From CBDHCC01 sp965219235 (GTDB lineage: Bacteria; Pseudomonadota; Alphaproteobacteria; Sphingomonadales; Sphingomonadaceae), in NCBI GenBank assembly GCA_965219235.1, contig OZ244721.1, positions 1,116,001 through 1,180,000 of the forward strand: a DNA stretch of 64,000 nt. Reading direction: 5' to 3'. The translations under genes were made by a program, and so were the position numbers. Shown in pieces: positions 1-9,908 of this stretch (the first letter of the stretch is position 1; every line of letters starts with the position of its first letter). The notes beneath the pieces are model-generated. The model had not been told where the DNA came from. It did not search any database and worked only from the letters and a program-made list of their open reading frames with translations.

Positions 1-88
1 CCCGTTCCGCCGTGGCCGGGTCGATGCCGAGCTGGTCGGCGATGGAGCCGATCGCGCCGGTGTTTCGAAGCAGGCTGTCGATGTCCAT
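1..88 (-). CDS. DUF937 domain protein, N-terminal fragment (runs off left edge)
   Basis: Reading the minus strand from the ATG at 88-86 gives 29 codons, starting MDIDSLLRNTGAIGSIADQL, before the window ends. The opening resembles YidB/DUF937 proteins, which begin with a short helix and then a segment on self-assembly or periodic helical repeats. Function is unknown for the family. A GAGG element lies about 10 bases upstream of the ATG. The gene is divergent from the DUF3597 gene at 258. Only the N-terminus is visible, so the family call rests on a short stretch. Confidence 0.6.
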   Translation of the reverse strand, partial: MDIDSLLRNTGAIGSIADQLGIDPATAER

Positions 89-257
89 GTCCGTGCGTCC
101 TCGTTCGCGCCACCCTTGGAAGGGGGCCTGTGCGGACGGAACCCCCGGCGGTGCCACTTTGCTCCCGCCGGCGGAGCGAAGTCACGGGCGCCGCGTTGAC
201 TCCGCAGGGCCGAACAACTTCCACGCGTCCCGGCCACGCGCCATCGAAAGGACCATC

Positions 258-650
258 ATGGGTATCTTCTCGTCCATCAAGAACGCGATCTTCGGGCACA
301 AGGCGGCCCCGAAACCGGCCGCGCAGGCCCCGGTTCCACAGCAGCGGCCCGCGGGCCAGATGGCTCCCCAAGCCGCGCCCCCGCCGATGCAGGAGGTCGA
401 TGTCGAGGCCGTGCTGCAGCGGATGCAGGACGATAAGGGCCAAACCCTCAACTGGCGCACGTCGATCGTCGACCTGATGAAGCTCCTGGACATCGACTCC
501 AGCCTGTCCAACCGCAAGGAGCTGGCGCAGGAGCTCGGCTACACCGGCGCGCTCGACGGCAGCGCGGAGATGAACATCTGGCTGCACAAGGCGACCATGC
601 GCGAGCTGGCCAAGAACGGCGGCAGGGTGCCCGCCGGCATGACGGACTGA
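258..650 (+). CDS. DUF3597 domain-containing protein
   Basis: A 130-residue protein starting MGIFSSIKNAIFG. A proline/alanine/glutamine-rich linker (residues 18-47) is followed by a compact helical domain (about 50-130) containing NWRTSIVDLMKLLDID and a Leu-Gly-Tyr segment, matching DUF3597 proteins, whose function is unknown. The ATG at 258 is preferred over an in-frame start at 12 because GAAAGGA lies 6 bases upstream and because the extension to 12 is basic, low-complexity sequence overlapping the divergent DUF937 gene. DUF3597 proteins are small and soluble, and no signal peptide is seen. It converges on pckA, 28 bp away. Confidence 0.75.
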   Translation: MGIFSSIKNAIFGHKAAPKPAAQAPVPQQRPAGQMAPQAAPPPMQEVDVEAVLQRMQDDKGQTLNWRTSIVDLMKLLDIDSSLSNRKELAQELGYTGALDGSAEMNIWLHKATMRELAKNGGRVPAGMTD

Positions 651-678
651 GGTCCGGGCGGGGCAGGGTCCTTTCCGC

Positions 679-2268
<1,590 letters not shown>

Positions 2269-2398
2269 GGTCGTCTCTCCATCGTGTGGGGCGGCCAGCG
2301 ACCGTCACCTTCTGTTCCCCGGTTAGCCACGGGCCGGGGGGTCGTCAAACCGACGCAAGCCGTTGTCGCGGCGTGTGCGGTGGGCTAGTCCGGCGCGG
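2269..2398. promoter_or_regulatory. Divergent pckA / chvI intergenic region
   Basis: The 130 bp between the divergent starts of pckA and chvI must hold both promoters unless transcription starts inside a gene. I see the pckA Shine-Dalgarno sequence at its left end but no confident -35/-10 pair or direct-repeat operator. Confidence 0.4.
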
Positions 2399-3109
2399 AT
2401 GGACACGCCCGCCGAGCCGGCCAGCATCGCGCTGGTGGACGACGACCGCAACATCCTGACCTCCGTGTCGATCGCGCTGCAGGCGGAGGGCTTCGTCACA
2501 CGGGTCTATCTCGACGGCGAGGCGGCGTTGGCGGCGCTGCGCGATCGGCCTGCGGATCTGGTGGTGTCCGACATCAAGATGCCGCGGCTGGACGGGCTGG
2601 AGCTGGTGCGCCGGCTGCGCACCTTCAGCGCCGTGCCGGTGATCTTCCTCACCTCGCGCGACGACGAGCTGGACGAGGCGCTGGGCCTGGCGATCGGCGC
2701 GGACGACTACATCGCCAAGCCGTTCAGCCAGCGCCTGCTGGTCGCGCGCATCCGGGCCGTGCTGCGCCGCGCCTCGGCGCGCAACGAGCCCGCCGGCGGC
2801 GACGCCGAACCGCCGCTGGAGCGCGGCCCCCTGACCATGGACGCCGAACGCCAGCGGGCGACCTGGCGGGGCGGGGACGTGGTGCTGACCGTCACCGAGT
2901 TCCTGGTGCTCCACGCCCTGGCGCTCCGGCCCGGCGTGGTCCGGTCGCGCGCGCAACTGATGGACATCGCCTACAAGGACGACGGCTTCGCCGACGACCG
3001 CACGATCGACAGCCACGTCAAGCGGCTGCGCCGCAAGTTCCGCGCCGTCGATCCCGACTTCGACGCGATCCACACGGTCTATGGCGCGGGCTATCGCTTC
3101 GAGGGCTGA
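2399..3109 (+). CDS. chvI: Response regulator ChvI (OmpR family)
   Basis: 236 residues: receiver domain (8-122) and winged-helix DNA-binding domain (about 145-236). The acidic pocket is D14-D16, the phospho-acceptor is D58 (in VVSDIKMP), with T85 and K107 as switch residues. The C-terminal part ends with the wing motif VYGAGYRFEG typical of OmpR-type regulators. The ATG at 2399 places the receiver core right after a short tail; an in-frame ATG at 2363 adds 12 basic residues and is less likely. It overlaps chvG by 29 bp, so the two are co-translated. In rhizobia the ChvG-ChvI pair senses acid or cell-envelope stress; the same role is inferred here. Confidence 0.9.
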   Translation: MDTPAEPASIALVDDDRNILTSVSIALQAEGFVTRVYLDGEAALAALRDRPADLVVSDIKMPRLDGLELVRRLRTFSAVPVIFLTSRDDELDEALGLAIGADDYIAKPFSQRLLVARIRAVLRRASARNEPAGGDAEPPLERGPLTMDAERQRATWRGGDVVLTVTEFLVLHALALRPGVVRSRAQLMDIAYKDDGFADDRTIDSHVKRLRRKFRAVDPDFDAIHTVYGAGYRFEG

Positions 3110-4661
3110 CGACACGGCGGACGAGCGGCCGCCGCGCACCAGCCGCTGGCTGCGGCTGGGTCCGCGCATCCTGGCGATCAACCTGCTGTCCGTCCTGCTC
3201 GTCGGCGCGAGCTTCCTCTATCTCGACAGCTACCGCAACCAGCTGATCGAGCGGCGGCTGGGCGAGGTCGCCGCGCAGGCCGACCTCGCCGCCACGGCGC
3301 TCCGGACCGTCGATCCGGGACGCACCGACGAGGCCCTGGTGGCGCTCGCCCGCGCGGGCGACAGCCGCCTGCGCATCTACGGGGCGGACGGTCCGCCGCT
3401 GGCCGACAGCTGGCGACTGGCCCGGCCGAACTTCACCATCCGCGCCGTGCCGGAGCCCAGCCTGGCCAAGCGGCTCGCCGCCCGGCTGGACGACGTGATC
3501 GACGGCATCCTCTTCGCCCGCCGCCCCCCGGCCTACGCGGACCCGCCGCGCGACGTGGCGTCCGCCTGGCCGGAGGTGGGGGCGGCGCTGGCCGGGTCCG
3601 CCGCCCGTCCGCAGCTGCGGCTCGCCGCCGACCGCACGGCGGTGGTCACCGTGGCGCGGCCGCTCGCCGCCGACCGCGCGCTGCTGGTCACCGTCAACGC
3701 CCGCGACCTCAGACGCGACGTGCGCGCCGAGCGCCTGCGCCTCGCCACCGCCGTGCTGGTGGCGCTGCTGGTCACCGCGCTGCTCTCCGCCTTCCTGGCG
3801 CGCACGATCGTCACCCCCGTCCGCCGACTGGCGATCGCCGCGCACCGCGTGCGGCTGGGGCGGCGGCGGGACGTGGTGGTGCCGCGCATGGCCGAGCGGC
3901 GCGACGAGATCGGCGTGCTGGCGCGCGCCGTCGCCGACATGACCGCCGGCCTGCGCGCCCGGGCGGACGCGATCGAGGCGTTCGCCGCCGACGTCAGCCA
4001 CGAACTCAAGAACCCGCTCGCCTCGCTGTCGTCCGCCGTGCAGACGCTGGAGCGGGTCGAGGATCCCGAGCTGCGCCGCCAGCTGATCGCCATCGTCGGC
4101 GACGACGCGCGCCGGATGGACCGGCTCGTGACCGACGTGGCGGAGGCGTCGCGCCTGGACGCCACGCTCGCCCGCTCGCGCTTCGAGCCGGTCGACCTCA
4201 CCGGCGTCCTGAACGGCGCGATCGACGACCTCCGCGCGGAGGCGGCGCGGCGCGGCGTCCGTCTCGCCTTCGCGCGGCAGCGCAGCGGCACGGCGGTGGT
4301 CGCCGGACTGGACACCCAGCTGCGCCGCGCGTTCGACAACGTCGTGGGCAACGCCGTGTCCTTCGCGCCGCCCGGCACGCTGGTCGAGGTCCGGCTGCGC
4401 CGCGACGGGGGCTGGGCCGAGGTCGACGTGGAGGACGAGGGACCCGGCGTGCCGCCCGGTGCCCGGGACGCGATCTTCCGGCGCTTCCACTCCGACCGGC
4501 CCGACGACCACCGGGAGGGGCGCCATTCGGGGCTCGGCCTTGCCATCGCGCGGGCCGTGGTCGAAGGACACGGCGGAACGATCACCGTCGCGGACCGGCT
4601 GGCCGGCGGCACCGGCGCCCGCTTCCACCTCCGCCTGCCGCTCAGGGACCGCGCCGACTGA
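3081..4661 (+). CDS. chvG: Sensor histidine kinase ChvG
   Basis: 526 residues with two transmembrane segments (about 29-47 and 222-241) enclosing a periplasmic sensor domain, then HAMP (242-295), a HisKA domain with phospho-accepting H307 in DVSHELKNP, and an HATPase domain with NVVGNAVSF, DEGPGVP and SGLGLAI motifs. It is an inner-membrane protein that would phosphorylate ChvI. The start lies inside the 3' end of chvI and the stop overlaps the hprK start (TGATG). Placement directly before hprK-rapZ-EIIA-HPr is the conserved alphaproteobacterial arrangement that ties envelope sensing to PTS-based nitrogen/carbon signalling. Confidence 0.93.
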   Translation: MARAIASRADDTADERPPRTSRWLRLGPRILAINLLSVLLVGASFLYLDSYRNQLIERRLGEVAAQADLAATALRTVDPGRTDEALVALARAGDSRLRIYGADGPPLADSWRLARPNFTIRAVPEPSLAKRLAARLDDVIDGILFARRPPAYADPPRDVASAWPEVGAALAGSAARPQLRLAADRTAVVTVARPLAADRALLVTVNARDLRRDVRAERLRLATAVLVALLVTALLSAFLARTIVTPVRRLAIAAHRVRLGRRRDVVVPRMAERRDEIGVLARAVADMTAGLRARADAIEAFAADVSHELKNPLASLSSAVQTLERVEDPELRRQLIAIVGDDARRMDRLVTDVAEASRLDATLARSRFEPVDLTGVLNGAIDDLRAEAARRGVRLAFARQRSGTAVVAGLDTQLRRAFDNVVGNAVSFAPPGTLVEVRLRRDGGWAEVDVEDEGPGVPPGARDAIFRRFHSDRPDDHREGRHSGLGLAIARAVVEGHGGTITVADRLAGGTGARFHLRLPLRDRAD

Positions 4662-5107
4662 TGCCCTCTCCCGCCGATCCCGCCTCGCCCGAGCGCCTGC
4701 ACGCCACCTGCGTCGCGATCGACGGACGGGGCGTGCTGCTGTCGGGGCGGTCGGGCAGCGGCAAGTCCGACCTGGCGCTGCGCCTGATCGACCGGGGCGC
4801 GCGGCTGGTCGCCGACGACGCCACGCTGGTGGTGCGCGCCGCCGGCGGCCTCAGCGCCCGCTCGCCCGACACGATCCGCGACCGCATGGAGGTGCGCGGC
4901 CTGGGCATCGTGGCGGTCGAGGCGCTGGACGGGGCGCCGGTCGCCCTGCTCGTCGATCTCGACGCGCCCGGCGAGCGGCTGCCGCCCGCCGACGAGCGGC
5001 GGCGCGTCGCGGGCGTCGCCGTGCCGGTGCTGCGGCTCGACCCGCGGGCCGCCTCCGCGCCGATCAAGGTGGAGTGGGCCTTGCGGCGGGACCGGATCCA
5101 GCCGTGA
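4661..5107 (+). CDS. hprK: HPr kinase/phosphorylase, short alphaproteobacterial form
   Basis: 148 residues, about half the length of the Gram-positive enzyme, because the N-terminal domain is absent, as is usual in alphaproteobacteria. The Walker A loop GRSGSGKS occupies 29-36, the acidic pair VADD 50-53, and the family signature RMEVRGLGIV follows at 76-85. It phosphorylates the regulatory serine of HPr (here Ser47) using ATP and can reverse the reaction. The ATG overlaps the chvG stop by one base and its own stop overlaps the rapZ GTG start, so translation is coupled through the operon. Confidence 0.95.
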   Translation: MPSPADPASPERLHATCVAIDGRGVLLSGRSGSGKSDLALRLIDRGARLVADDATLVVRAAGGLSARSPDTIRDRMEVRGLGIVAVEALDGAPVALLVDLDAPGERLPPADERRRVAGVAVPVLRLDPRAASAPIKVEWALRRDRIQP

Positions 5108-6042
5108 ACGCGCGCGACGGCGGGCCGCCGCACCTGCTGCTCGTCACCGGCCTGTCGGGCGCGGGGCGGACGACGGTCATGAACACGCTGGAGGACCTGG
5201 GCTGGGAGGCGGTGGAGAACCTGCCCCTGTCGCTGCTCGGCGCGCTGCTGGAGGCGCCGGCGCTGGCGGGCGGCGAGGCCCGGCGGCCGCTGGCGCTGGG
5301 CATCGACAGCCGCACCCGCGACTTCGACGGCCGCCGGCTGCTGCGCCAGCTCACCCAGCTGCGTCAGCTGCGCGGCCAGCCCGCCGAGCTGCTGTTCCTC
5401 GACTGCTCCTCGGCGGAGCTGGAGCGGCGCTTCTCGCGCACGCGGCGCCGCCACCCGCTCGCGCCCGACCGCCCGATGTCCGACGGCATCGTGCGCGAGC
5501 GCGCGCTGCTGGCGGAGGTCAAGGCGGGGGCCGACCACCTGATCGACACGACCGAGCTGCAGCCCAACCTGCTCGCGCAGATGATCCGCGAGCGGTTCCG
5601 CGAGCGCACCGACTCCGCGCCGGTGCTGGCGATCGAGAGCTTCGGCTTCGCCCGCGGCGTGCCGCGCAACGCCGACACGATCTTCGACGTGCGCTTCCTG
5701 CGCAACCCCTTCTGGAACGCGGAGCTGCGCGACCGGACCGGACTGGACCCCGCGGTCGGCGCGTATGTCGAGGAGGACGCGGACTACGGCGCCTTCCTGG
5801 ACGCCGTGCGGCGGCTGCTCGACATCACCATCCCGCGCGCCATCGCCGAGGGCAAGTCGTACCTGACCATCGCCTTCGGCTGCACCGGCGGGCGGCACCG
5901 CTCGGTCCACGTCGCGGAGCGGATCGCGGACTGGTTGCGCGGGCGCGGATTTGCGCCCACGGTGACGCATCGCGACCTGGGCCTTCCGCTTCCCGCGGGC
6001 GAGGGCTCGGCGGAGTTTGAGGAGCGGCGACGGGACGCATGA
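5104..6042 (+). CDS. rapZ: RNase adapter protein RapZ (YvcJ family nucleotide-binding)
   Basis: 312 residues from a GTG start at 5104 that shares GTGA with the hprK stop. The N-terminal P-loop domain has GLSGAGRT at 16-23, with arginine where the classical Walker A lysine sits; DCSSAELERRFSRTRRRHPL is a conserved family stretch. The C-terminal domain carries GCTGGRHRSV, the hallmark that in E. coli binds RNA and glucosamine-6-phosphate. In enterobacteria RapZ controls glmS through small RNAs; in alphaproteobacteria its target is unknown. A much longer in-frame reading from 4459 overlaps all of hprK and is rejected. Confidence 0.93.
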   Translation: MNARDGGPPHLLLVTGLSGAGRTTVMNTLEDLGWEAVENLPLSLLGALLEAPALAGGEARRPLALGIDSRTRDFDGRRLLRQLTQLRQLRGQPAELLFLDCSSAELERRFSRTRRRHPLAPDRPMSDGIVRERALLAEVKAGADHLIDTTELQPNLLAQMIRERFRERTDSAPVLAIESFGFARGVPRNADTIFDVRFLRNPFWNAELRDRTGLDPAVGAYVEEDADYGAFLDAVRRLLDITIPRAIAEGKSYLTIAFGCTGGRHRSVHVAERIADWLRGRGFAPTVTHRDLGLPLPAGEGSAEFEERRRDA

Positions 6043-6449
6043 TCGGTCTGGTACTGGTGACGCACGGGCGGCTGGCCGCCGAATTCATCACGGCGATGGA
6101 ACACGTGGTCGGCCCGCAGGAGGCGGTGGCCGCGATCGGCATCGGCCCCGACGACGACATCGAGGCGCGGCGCGGGGAGATCGGGGAGGCGATCGGGCGG
6201 GTGAACGACGGGGCGGGCGTGATCCTGCTCACCGACCTGTTCGGCGGAACGCCGTCGAACCTCGCCATCTCGATGCTGCGCCGCGACGAGGTGGAGGTGA
6301 TCGCCGGCATCAACCTGCCGATGCTGATCCGCCTCGCCTCCGCCCGCCGGACGATGGGCGTGGTCGACGCGGTCTGCGCCGCGCAGCAGGCGGGGCGCAA
6401 GTACATCTCGATCGCCTCCGAGCACCTGGCGCGCCTGTCGTGCGGCTGA
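6039..6449 (+). CDS. PTS EIIA component, mannose/sorbose family
   Basis: 136 residues, a single EIIA(Man) domain. The phosphorylatable histidine is H9 in LVTHGRLA, and LLTDLFGGTPSNLA (62-75) is the conserved active-site loop. No EIIB, EIIC or EIID genes are nearby, so it is likely a regulatory phospho-carrier rather than part of a sugar importer, as in other alphaproteobacteria that keep only EI(Ntr), HPr and EIIA proteins. Its ATG overlaps the rapZ stop (ATGA) and it overlaps the HPr start by 10 bp. Confidence 0.93.
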   Translation: MIGLVLVTHGRLAAEFITAMEHVVGPQEAVAAIGIGPDDDIEARRGEIGEAIGRVNDGAGVILLTDLFGGTPSNLAISMLRRDEVEVIAGINLPMLIRLASARRTMGVVDAVCAAQQAGRKYISIASEHLARLSCG

Positions 6450-6709
6450 GCCGGACGGTCACGATCGTCAACCGCAAGGGGCTGCACGCCCGCGCGTCGG
6501 CGCGCTTCGTCACCGCCGCGCACGATCTCCCCGCCGCCGTCACCGTCGAAAAGGACGGCGCGACCGCGCAGGGCGGATCGATCATGAGCCTGATGATGCT
6601 GGGCGCGGCCAAGGGCGACGCGGTCGTCATCCACGCCGAGGGCGAAGGCGCCGAGACCGCGCTCGACACGCTGAGCGCGCTGGTGGCCGATGGCTTCGGA
6701 GAGGACTGA
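6440..6709 (+). CDS. ptsH: Phosphocarrier protein HPr
   Basis: 89 residues from a GTG start inside the 3' end of the EIIA gene. The catalytic H16 lies in NRKGLHARAS and the regulatory serine S47 in GGSIMSLMML, so both the EI-dependent and HprK-dependent phosphorylation sites are present. It would pass phosphate to the neighbouring EIIA. Enzyme I (ptsI/ptsP) is not in this window. The next gene starts 20 bp before its stop. Confidence 0.95.
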   Translation: MRLSRTVTIVNRKGLHARASARFVTAAHDLPAAVTVEKDGATAQGGSIMSLMMLGAAKGDAVVIHAEGEGAETALDTLSALVADGFGED

Positions 6710-7526
6710 GGCGGCGGCGATCCAGCCGGTCGCGTCGCTCGCCAACGACCGGGTCAAGCGGGCGCGCTCGCTGCGCGACAGGCGGGGGCGGCGGCGCGAG
6801 GGGCTGTTCCTGGCGGAAGGCTGGCGCATCCTGCTGGAGGCGCGCGACGCCGGTGTCCGCCCGGTCGAACTGTTCGTCGGCGACCCCGCCCCCGCCCAGC
6901 CGCTCGCCGCCGCGCTGATCGCGGAGGTGCTGACGGGCGGTGGCGCGGTGCTGCACGCGACCCCCGGCGTGCTGGCGAAGATCTCCGGCAAGGACAATCC
7001 GCAGACCGCGATCGGCCTGTTCGCCGACCTGGCCGACGATCTCGCGCGGCTGGACCGCGCGGTGGCGGCGATCTGGCTGGTGGCCGAGCGGCTGCGCGAT
7101 CCCGGCAATCTGGGCACGCTGCTGCGCGCCGGCGACGCCGTCGGCGCGGGCGGGCTGATCCTGCTGGACGAGAGCGCCGATCCCTTCTCCGCCGAGGCGG
7201 TGCGCGCCAGCATGGGGGCGGTGTTCACAGTGCCGGTGGCGCGCGCGGACACGGCCGGGTTCCTGGCCTGGCTGCGGGGCGGCCCGGGGCAGCTCGTCGG
7301 GCTGAGCCTGCGCGACGGCGGCCGCGACTACACCGCGATCCGCTACGCCGCGCCCACCTTCCTCCTGATCGGCAACGAGGCGCGGGGCCTGCCGACCGCG
7401 CTGGAGGACGCCTGCGACGCGCTGGTCACGCTGCCGATGCGGGGCCGGGCGGACAGCCTGAACGCCGCCGTGGCGGGGGCGGTCGCGGCGTACGAGGTGC
7501 TGAACCAGCACCGGCGCGGGGGGTGA
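6690..7526 (+). CDS. RNA methyltransferase, SpoU/TrmH family
   Basis: 278 residues: an N-terminal L30e-like substrate-binding domain (about 15-115, with EGLFLAEGWRILLEA) and a C-terminal trefoil-knot SPOUT domain with the three family motifs: RDPGNLGTLLRAGD (136-149, N140 and R146), LLIGNEARGLP and LPMRGRADSLNAAVA. It probably 2'-O-methylates a ribose in rRNA or tRNA using S-adenosylmethionine; the exact target cannot be told. It starts inside ptsH and appears to be the last gene of the chvI operon. Confidence 0.92.
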   Translation: MASERTEAAAIQPVASLANDRVKRARSLRDRRGRRREGLFLAEGWRILLEARDAGVRPVELFVGDPAPAQPLAAALIAEVLTGGGAVLHATPGVLAKISGKDNPQTAIGLFADLADDLARLDRAVAAIWLVAERLRDPGNLGTLLRAGDAVGAGGLILLDESADPFSAEAVRASMGAVFTVPVARADTAGFLAWLRGGPGQLVGLSLRDGGRDYTAIRYAAPTFLLIGNEARGLPTALEDACDALVTLPMRGRADSLNAAVAGAVAAYEVLNQHRRGG

Positions 7527-7890
7527 GTCGGGGGCCGGAACGCGGCCGCGGGATCGACGGAAACGCGTCGAAGGTCCCTTGAAGGTCGCACACTGCGCGG
7601 GGGCGTGCGTGCACGTGTGCGCGGGAGGGGGCGGGGCGCCGTATCGGCGAAGCGGCGTGCTTCCGGGCACGGCTGGAGCCTTGCCCCTCCACCACCGGGC
7701 TTCGCCCAGCGGTCCCCCTCCCCACCGCTTCGCGGCAGGGAGGATGGTGGGGAACCGAACGTCCGCTCCGGATCGGAAGCCGTTCGGCGCAAAGGCGACG
7801 AAGAGCGGATGCGGCAGAGTGGAATTTGATATCTTCGACCATTTATCCCATATGGCACACTTGCTCCAAAATTGCAACCGGAAATTGCCT
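7527..7890. other. Non-coding gap with a CCTCCACCACC-type repeat and an AT-rich promoter-like end
   Basis: This 364 bp gap holds no convincing gene. A repeat lies at about 7681-7745 (CCCCTCCACCACC, then GCGGTCCCCCTCCCC, ending GGGAGGA), and its sister copy is at 31941-31992. The last 70 bases (7820-7890) are much lower in G+C than the surroundings (GAATTTGATATC, CCATATGG, CAAAATTGCAA), as expected of the promoter and leader of the lipoprotein gene at 7891. Confidence 0.6.
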
Positions 7891-8355
7891 ATGGCCATGC
7901 GGATGATCCCCGCCCCGTCGCCCCGCTCCGACCGCCGCGCGCCGTGGACCGGAACGGCGATGGCTGTCGCGGGGCTGGCGGGTCTCGCGGCCTGCCGGCC
8001 GATGATGGCGGGACCGGCCCGCGCCCCCGCCCCCGCTCCTGCCCCGCAGGTCGCTCCGGCCGCCTACCGCGCGCTCGGAACGGAGCCGTTCTGGACGCTG
8101 GAGCTCACCGGCGACCGTTTCGTGTTCCGCACGCCCGAGCGGCCGGACGGCGCATCCGGGCGGGTGACCGGGTGGGCCGAACATCCGGACGCGAGAGCCG
8201 TCACCGGCGTCGCCTCGGACGGCCGCGCGATGCGGCTGGCGACCCGGCGCGCCACCTGCTCCGATGGCATGAGCGACCGGCTCTACGCCGACACGGCCAG
8301 TCTGCGCATCGGCGAGCGCGAGCTGACGGGGTGCGGCGGGGACACGTCGCCATGA
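7891..8355 (+). CDS. Small lipoprotein, COG3650-like
   Basis: 154 residues with a lipoprotein signal: basic N-terminus, hydrophobic stretch MAVAGLAGL, lipobox LAAC with lipidated Cys35. An Ala/Pro linker follows, then a domain starting ALGTEPFWTLELTGDRFVF, the GTEPFW signature of a family of small envelope proteins annotated as COG3650, with conserved cysteines in RATCSDGMSD and LTGCGG. Function is unknown. ATGs at 7891, 7897 and 7903 are all in frame; 7891 is used. An upstream in-frame extension to 7579 is rejected because it runs through a dispersed repeat and would bury the signal peptide. Confidence 0.75.
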   Translation: MAMRMIPAPSPRSDRRAPWTGTAMAVAGLAGLAACRPMMAGPARAPAPAPAPQVAPAAYRALGTEPFWTLELTGDRFVFRTPERPDGASGRVTGWAEHPDARAVTGVASDGRAMRLATRRATCSDGMSDRLYADTASLRIGERELTGCGGDTSP

Positions 8356-8406
8356 CGCCGCAACCCTCTCTCGCGAATGCGGAAGGGGCTGTTCGCGACG
8401 CGCCCC

Positions 8407-9780
8407 CTACTCCGCCGCCTCGGCGCCGCGCGGCAGGGCCTCGATGGGCTGGAGGTCGGGCAGATCGCGACCGGCGGTGTCCACGTTCAGCTCGGCGAAG
8501 CGGCGGCCGGTGGCCATCAGGCGCGAATCGAAGGAGCTGGTCAGCTTGTTGTAGCTGCCGACCGCCTTGCCCAGGTTGGCGCCGACCGACTTCAGGTGCT
8601 CGGCCGCCACGCCGATGCGCTCGAACAGCTCCTTGCCGAGCGCCGCGATCTGGGTGGCCTCCTGCGCCACCTTCTCCTGCCGCCACACGCCCGCCACGGT
8701 GCGCGCGATCGCGACCAGGTTGGTGGGAGTCGCCAGCAGCACGCGCCGTTCGAAGGCGTAGTTCCACAGGTCCGGATCGTGCTCCAGCGCGGCCGACAGG
8801 AAGTGCTCGCCGGGCACGAACATGACGACGTAGTCCGGCGCGGCGTCGAACTGGTTCTGGTACGCCTTGGCGCCCAGCGTGGCGACGTGCGCCTTCATCG
8901 CGCTGGCGTGGGAGGCGAGATGGCCGCGGCGCAGCGCCTCGTCGTCGGCGTTGTAGGCGTCCTGGTAGGCGTTGAGCGACACCTTGGCGTCGATCACCAG
9001 CAGCTGTCCGCCGGGCACGCGCACGGTGGCGTCGGGCCGCAGCCGCCCGGCCTCGGTGTCGACGCTGTGTTCGGTGTGGAAGTCGACATGCTCGGTCAGG
9101 CCGCAGCTTTCCAGCACGTTGCGGAGCTGCTGCTCGCCCCAGCGGCCGCGCGCCTTGGGCGCGTTCCTGAGCGAGTTGACCAGCCGCGCGGCCTCCGCCT
9201 GCACGCGCTCCTGCCCGTCGCGCATCTGGCCGATCACGCCTTTCAGGTCGCCATAGGCGGCCTGGCGGTCCGCCTCGACCTTCTTGACCGCCTCCTCGTA
9301 GGTGGCGAGGCGATCGTGGACCGGCTGGATCAGCGCCTTGAGCGCGGTGCCGGACGCCTTTTCCTGCTCTCCGAACCGCTCGTCGGCGCGCTTGAGGAAC
9401 TCGTCCTGCGTGGTCTTGAGGATGCGCCCGCCGATCTCGCTGAACTCCGCCTTGAGCGCCTCGCGCGCCTCCTTGAGCGCGGCGACCTCGCGCTCGTGCG
9501 CGCGGCGGTCGGAGTCGGCGGCGGCGGTGAGGCCCGCGAGCCGGGTCGCCGCCTCCTCCCGCGCGCGCTCGGAGGCGGCCAGCCGATCGGCCAGTCCGTC
9601 CGCGCGCGCCGCGCGCTCCGACATCGTGGCGAGCTCGCCCACCGAACGCCCGAACTTGTCGCGCAGATCGCGGCACTCCGCCTCCAGCCCGGCGCGCCGC
9701 CGCCCCGCCATCAGCCAGCCGACCGCCAGGCCCGCCACCAGGGCGCCGAGCGCGAGCAGGACGACGATCACGGGCGACAT
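8407..9780 (-). CDS. rmuC: DNA recombination protein RmuC homologue
   Basis: 457 residues: one N-terminal membrane helix (about 3-24, VIVVLLALGALVAGLAVGW), a long coiled coil rich in Ala, Glu and Arg (about 30-190) and the RmuC nuclease-like domain with KARGRWGEQQLRNVLESCGL, DATVRVPGG, VIDAKVSL and VVMFVPGEHFLSAAL. RmuC limits inversions at short repeats in E. coli and its fold belongs to the PD-(D/E)xK endonuclease group. The start at 9780 is chosen because AGAGAGG lies upstream; an in-frame ATG at 9837 only adds an arginine-rich extension. Confidence 0.93.
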   Translation of the reverse strand: MSPVIVVLLALGALVAGLAVGWLMAGRRRAGLEAECRDLRDKFGRSVGELATMSERAARADGLADRLAASERAREEAATRLAGLTAAADSDRRAHEREVAALKEAREALKAEFSEIGGRILKTTQDEFLKRADERFGEQEKASGTALKALIQPVHDRLATYEEAVKKVEADRQAAYGDLKGVIGQMRDGQERVQAEAARLVNSLRNAPKARGRWGEQQLRNVLESCGLTEHVDFHTEHSVDTEAGRLRPDATVRVPGGQLLVIDAKVSLNAYQDAYNADDEALRRGHLASHASAMKAHVATLGAKAYQNQFDAAPDYVVMFVPGEHFLSAALEHDPDLWNYAFERRVLLATPTNLVAIARTVAGVWRQEKVAQEATQIAALGKELFERIGVAAEHLKSVGANLGKAVGSYNKLTSSFDSRLMATGRRFAELNVDTAGRDLPDLQPIEALPRGAEAAE

Positions 9781-9908
9781 GCGCGACACCTCTCTGGAAC
9801 AGACGGAGAACCTAGACCGCGATCGGCGGCGCCGCAAGCAACGGAACCCCGCCGCCGGTTCGGGCGATTAGGGGGCACACGACACACCCTCTCCAGGAGA
9901 CCGCCCCG

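Noticed and set aside
4459..5103. N-terminal extension of rapZ through chvG and hprK
   Set aside because: The family core begins right after the GTG at 5104, and the extension would overlap an entire conserved gene in another frame.
7579..7890. Upstream extension of the small lipoprotein to 7579
   Set aside because: It runs through a dispersed repeat and would place the signal peptide and lipobox in the middle of the protein.
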